64,000 nucleotides of DNA from Pleurodeles waltl (lineage: Eukaryota > Chordata > Amphibia > Caudata > Salamandridae), in the NCBI RefSeq assembly GCF_031143425.1, contig NW_027150010.1, forward strand, positions 1 to 64,000, in the 5' to 3' direction. Below, in pieces: positions 60,612 through 64,000 of the stretch (position 1 is the stretch's first letter; the number at the start of each line of letters is the position of its first letter). The notes under the pieces were generated by a model. It saw only the letters and a program-made list of their open reading frames with translations. It did not search any database and was not told the DNA's origin. The position numbers and the translations under genes are program-made.

Positions 60612-62523
60612 GTGACTTGCGGGGCTCGGACCAGGTTCTGTTACCCAGAATCCTTTGCAAACCTCAAAATTTGGCTAAAAAACACATGTTCCTCACATTT
60701 CTGTGGCAGAAAGTTCTGGAATCTGAGAGGAGCCACAAATTTCCTTCCACCCAGTGTTCCCCCAAGTCTCCCGATAAAAATGATACCTCACTTGTGTGGG
60801 TAGGCCTAGCGCCGGCGACAGGAAACACCCCAAAGCGCAACGTGGACACATCCAAAATTTTGGAAGAAAACTGAGGTGTTTTTTGCGAAGTGCCTACCTG
60901 TAGATTTTGGCCTCTAGCTCAGCCGGCACCTAGGGAAACATACCAAACCTGTGCATTTCTGAAAACTAGAGACCTAGGGGAATCCAAGGAGGGGTGACTT
61001 GCGGGGCTCGGACCAGGTTCTGTTACCCAGAATCCTTTGCAAACCTCAAAATTTGGCTAAAAAAACACATGTTCCTCACATTTCTGTGGCAGAAAGTTCT
61101 GGAATCTGAGAGGTGCCACGAATTTCCTTCCACCCAGCGTTCCCCCAAGTCTCCCGATAAAAATGATACCTCACTTGTGTGGGTAGGCCTAGCCCCGGCG
61201 ACAGGAAACACCGCAAAGCGCAACGTGGACACATCCAAAATTTTGGAAGAAAACAGAGGTGTTTTTTGCGAAGTGCCTACCTGTAGATTTTGGCCTCTAG
61301 CTCAGCCGGCACCTAAGGAAACCTACCAAACCTGTGCATTTCTGAAAACTAGAGACCTAGGGGAATCCAAGATGGGGTGACTTGCGGGGCTCGGACCAGG
61401 TTCTGTTACCCAGAATCCTTTGCAAACCTCAAAATTTGGCTAAAAAACACATGTTCCTCACATTTCTGTGGCAGAAAGTTCTGGAATCTGAGAGGAGCCA
61501 CAAATTTCCTCCCACCCAGCGTTCCCCCAAGTCTCCCGATAAAAATGATACCTCACTTGCATGGGTAGGCCTAGCGCCCGCGACAGGAAACACCCCAAAG
61601 CGCAACGTGGACACATCCAAAATTTTGGAAGAAAAAAGAGGTGTTTTTTGCGAAGTGCCTACCTGTAGATTTTGGCCTCTAGCTCAGCCGGCACCTAGGG
61701 AAACCTACCAAAAATGTGCATTTCTGAAAACTAGAGACCTAGGGGAATCCAAGGAGGGGTGACTTGCGGGGCTCGGACCAGGTTCTGTTACCCAGAATCC
61801 TTTGCAAACCTCAAAATTTGGCTTAAAAAAACACATGTTCCTCACATTTCTGTGGCAGAAAGTTCTGGAATCTAAGAGGAGCTACAAATTTCCTTCCACC
61901 CAGCGTTCCCCCAAGTCTCCCGATAAAAATGATACCTCACTTGTGTGGGTAGGCCTAGCGCCGGCGACAGGAAACACCCCAAAGCGCAACGTGGCCACAT
62001 CCAAAATTTTGGAAGAAAACAGAGGTGTTTTTTGCGAAGTGCCTACCTGTAGATTTTGGCCTCTACCTCAGCCGGCACCTAGGGAAACCTACCAAACCTG
62101 TGCATTTCTGAAAACTAGAGACCTAGGGGAATCCAAGATGGGGTGACTTGCGGGGCTCGGACCAGGTTCTGTTACCCAGAATCCTTTGCAAACCTCAAAA
62201 TTTGGCTAAAAAAACACATGTTCCTTACATTTCTGTGGCAGAAAGTTCTGGAATCTGAGAGGAGCCACAAATTTCCTTCCACCCAGCGTTCCCCCAAGTC
62301 TCCCAATAAAAATGATACCAACTTGTGTGGGTAGGCCTAGTGCCGGCGCAGGAAACACCCCAAAGCGCAACGTGGACACATCCAAAATTTTGGAAGAAAA
62401 CAGAGGTGTTTTTTGCGAAGTGCCTACCTGTGGATTTTGGCCTCTAGCTCAGCCGGCACCTAGGGAAACCTACCAAACCTGTGCATTTCTGAAAACTAGA
62501 GACCTAGGGGAATCCAAGGAGGG
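60612..62523. repeat. Satellite block returning to central-array types (monomers 159-163)
   Basis: Monomer starts: 60612, 60994, 61377, 61759, 62143. The first two repeat the pair at 21583-22347 and 29619-30383, sharing CAGTGTTCC, AAACTGAGG, CACGAATTTCC and ACCGCAAAG. This brings a piece of the 21-monomer unit type into the right-hand domain. 61377 shares CTTGCATGGG and GCGCCCGCG with 51043. 62143 is unusually diverged, with TTCCTTACATT, CTCCCAATAAA, CTAGTGCCGGCGCAGG (one base lost) and CCTGTGGATTTT. Confidence 0.82.
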
Positions 62524-64000
62524 GTGACTTGCGGGGCTCGGACCAGGTTCTGTTACCCAGAATCCTTTGCAAACCTCAAAATTTGGCTAAAAAACACATG
62601 TTCCTCACATTTCTGTGGCAGAAAGTTCTGGAATCTGAGAGGAGCCACAAATTTCCTTCCACCCAGTGTTACCCCAAGTCTCCCGATAAAAATGATTCCT
62701 CACTTGTGTGGGTAGGCCTAGCGCCGGCGACAGGAAACACCCCAAAGCGCAACGTGGACACATCCAAAATTTTGGAAGAAAACTGAGGTGTTTTTTGCGA
62801 AGTGCCTACCTGTAGATTTTGGCCTCTAGCTCAGCCGGCACCTAGGGAAACCTACCAAACCTGTGCATTTCTGAAAACTAGAGACCTAGGGGAATCCAAG
62901 GAGGGGTGACTTGCGGGGCTCGGACCAGGTTCTGTTACCCAGAATCCTTTGCAAACCTCAAAATTTGGCTAAAAAACACATGTTCCTCACATTTCTGTGG
63001 CAGAAAGTTCTGGAATCTGAGAGGAGCCACAAATTTCCTTCCACCCAGTGTTACCCCAAGTCTCCCGATAAAAATGATTCCTCACTTGTGTGGGTAGGCC
63101 TAGCGCCGGCGACAGGAAACACCCCAAAGCGCAACGTGGACACATCCAAAATTTTGGAAGAAAACTGAGGTGTTTTTTGCGAAGTGCCTACCTGTAGATT
63201 TTGGCCTCTAGCTCAGCCGGCAGCTAGGGAAACCTACCAAACCTGTGCATTTCTGAAAACTAGAGACCTAGGGGAATCCAAGGAGGGGTGACTTGCGGGG
63301 CTCGGACCAGGTTCTGTTACCCAGAATCCTTTGCAAACCTCAAAATTTGGCTAAAAAAACACATGTTCCTCACATTTCTGTGGCAGAAAGTTCTGGAATC
63401 TGAGAGGAGCCACGAATTTCCTTCCACCCAGCGTTCCCCCAAGTCTCCCGATAAAAATGATACCTCACTTGTGTGGGTAGGCCTAGCCCCGGCGACAGGA
63501 AACACCCCAAAGCGCAACGTGGACACATCCAAAATTTTGGAAGAAAACTGAGGTGTTTTTTGCGAAGTGCCTACCTGTAGATTTTGGCCTCTAGCTCAGC
63601 CGGCACCTAGGGAAACCTACCAAACCTGTGCATTTCTGAAAACTAGAGACCTAGGGGAATCCAAGGAGGGGTGACTTGCGGGGCTCGGACCAGGTTCTGT
63701 TACCCAGAATCCTTTGCAAACCTCAAAATTTGGCTAAAAAACACATGTTCCTCACATTTCTGTGGCAGAAAGTTCTGGAATCTGAGAGGAGCCACAAATT
63801 TCCTTCCACCCAGTGTTACCCCAAGTCTCCCGATAAAAATGATTCCTCACTTGTGTGGGTAGGCCTAGCGCCGGCGACAGGAAACACCCCAAAGCGCAAC
63901 GTGGACACATCCAAAATTTTGGAAGAAAACTGAGGTGTTTTTTGCGAAGTGCCTACCTGTAGATTTTGGCCTCTAGCTCAGCCGGCAGCTAGGGAAACCT
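62524..64000. repeat. Nearly homogeneous 382/765-bp terminal repeat (monomers 164-167)
   Basis: Monomer starts: 62524, 62906, 63288, 63671. The copies at 62524, 62906 and 63671 share the private combination CAGTGTTACCCC, AAATGATTCC, AAACTGAGG and an A6 tract. 63288 is a CACGAATTT type with CTAGCCCCGGCG and AAACTGAGG. GGCAGCTAGGG occurs in 62906 and 63671 but not in 62524, so 62906-63670 looks like the start of a two-monomer (765-bp) period. The last monomer is cut at 330 bp by the window edge, so the array continues to the right. Confidence 0.88.

Larger units (their letters stand above)
1..64000. repeat. Tandem satellite DNA array, ~383-bp monomer, 166 complete copies
   Basis: The window is filled end to end by one monomer repeated head to tail in a single orientation. 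Successive GTGACTTGC starts (for example 166, 549, 932, 1315, 1697, 2078) are 380-384 bp apart. Between 166 and 63671 there are 166 complete monomers, mean 382.6 bp. Copies differ by a few substitutions each plus recurrent indels: the A tract after GGCT (6, 7 or 8 A, or T plus A7), GCGGGG versus GCGGG, and ACCTCGCTT or ACCTCACTT versus ACCAACTT. Monomer types recur in a fixed order, giving higher-order units of 19, 21 and 17 monomers and smaller local duplications. I see no unique DNA, inverted copy, transposon or RNA gene. I do not recognise the family. The class, eukaryotic satellite, is certain in practice; the chromosomal location (centromere, subtelomere or other heterochromatin) is not determined. 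Confidence 0.98.

Noticed and set aside
1..64000. CRISPR array
   Set aside because: The repeats are ~383 bp, contiguous and without spacers, and no cas genes are present.
1..64000. Ribosomal DNA spacer repeats or telomeric repeats
   Set aside because: No rRNA-like sequence occurs anywhere in the window, and there is no short telomere-type tandem motif.
1..64000. Transposable element or LTR arrays
   Set aside because: There are no terminal repeats, target-site duplications, or reverse transcriptase or transposase reading frames. The periodicity is purely tandem.

Overview
The whole 64,000-base window is one uninterrupted head-to-tail array of a satellite DNA monomer of about 383 bp. No unique sequence, recognisable protein gene, RNA gene or transposon interrupts it. 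Taking the conserved GTGACTTGC as monomer position 1, I count 167 monomer starts from 166 to 63671: 166 complete monomers (mean 382.6 bp) plus a partial monomer at each end. All copies lie in the same orientation. Individual monomers are 380 to 384 bp, and most of the length differences come from a few recurrent one-base indels. By hand count, the monomer at 166 is 49.6% G+C (190 of 383).

Organism: a long homogeneous satellite array with higher-order structure points to a eukaryotic chromosome, most likely centromeric, pericentromeric, subtelomeric or other constitutive heterochromatin. Many of the substitutions that separate monomer types are CpG to TpG or CpA changes. One site shows all three states (TG, CG, CA), which suggests a genome with cytosine methylation. 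I do not recognise the satellite family and cannot name the species.

Layout (monomer numbers in order of start). Monomers 1-11 (166-4372) carry nested 4-monomer duplications. Monomers 12-30 and 31-49 (4373-11636 and 11637-18903) are two copies of a 19-monomer, 7.27-kb unit. Monomers 39-59 and 60-80 (14695-22731 and 22732-30767) are two copies of a 21-monomer, 8.04-kb unit that overlaps the 19-monomer unit. Monomers 81-97 (30768-37270) pair at a 17-monomer, 6503-bp offset with 98-109, and include a 3-monomer duplication. Monomers 99-121 (37654-46451) are a distal relative of the first 11-19 kb. From about 46.4 kb the array is built from a different set of monomer types and shows 3-, 4-, 8- and 22-monomer duplications. 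The last 1.5 kb (62524-64000) is a nearly pure 1- to 2-monomer repeat. Hybrid monomers mark several crossover junctions.

No genes work together here. Most full-length monomers carry a 128-codon + strand reading frame that starts at GTG and overlaps the next one by GTGA, with AAGGAGG just upstream. I reject this as coding: the period is not a multiple of three, the recurrent indels shift the frame, and an overlapping frame is open on the other strand. The monomer's most notable internal features are a 14-bp perfect palindrome, a nested imperfect inverted repeat across its second half, and weak similarity between its two ~190-bp halves.
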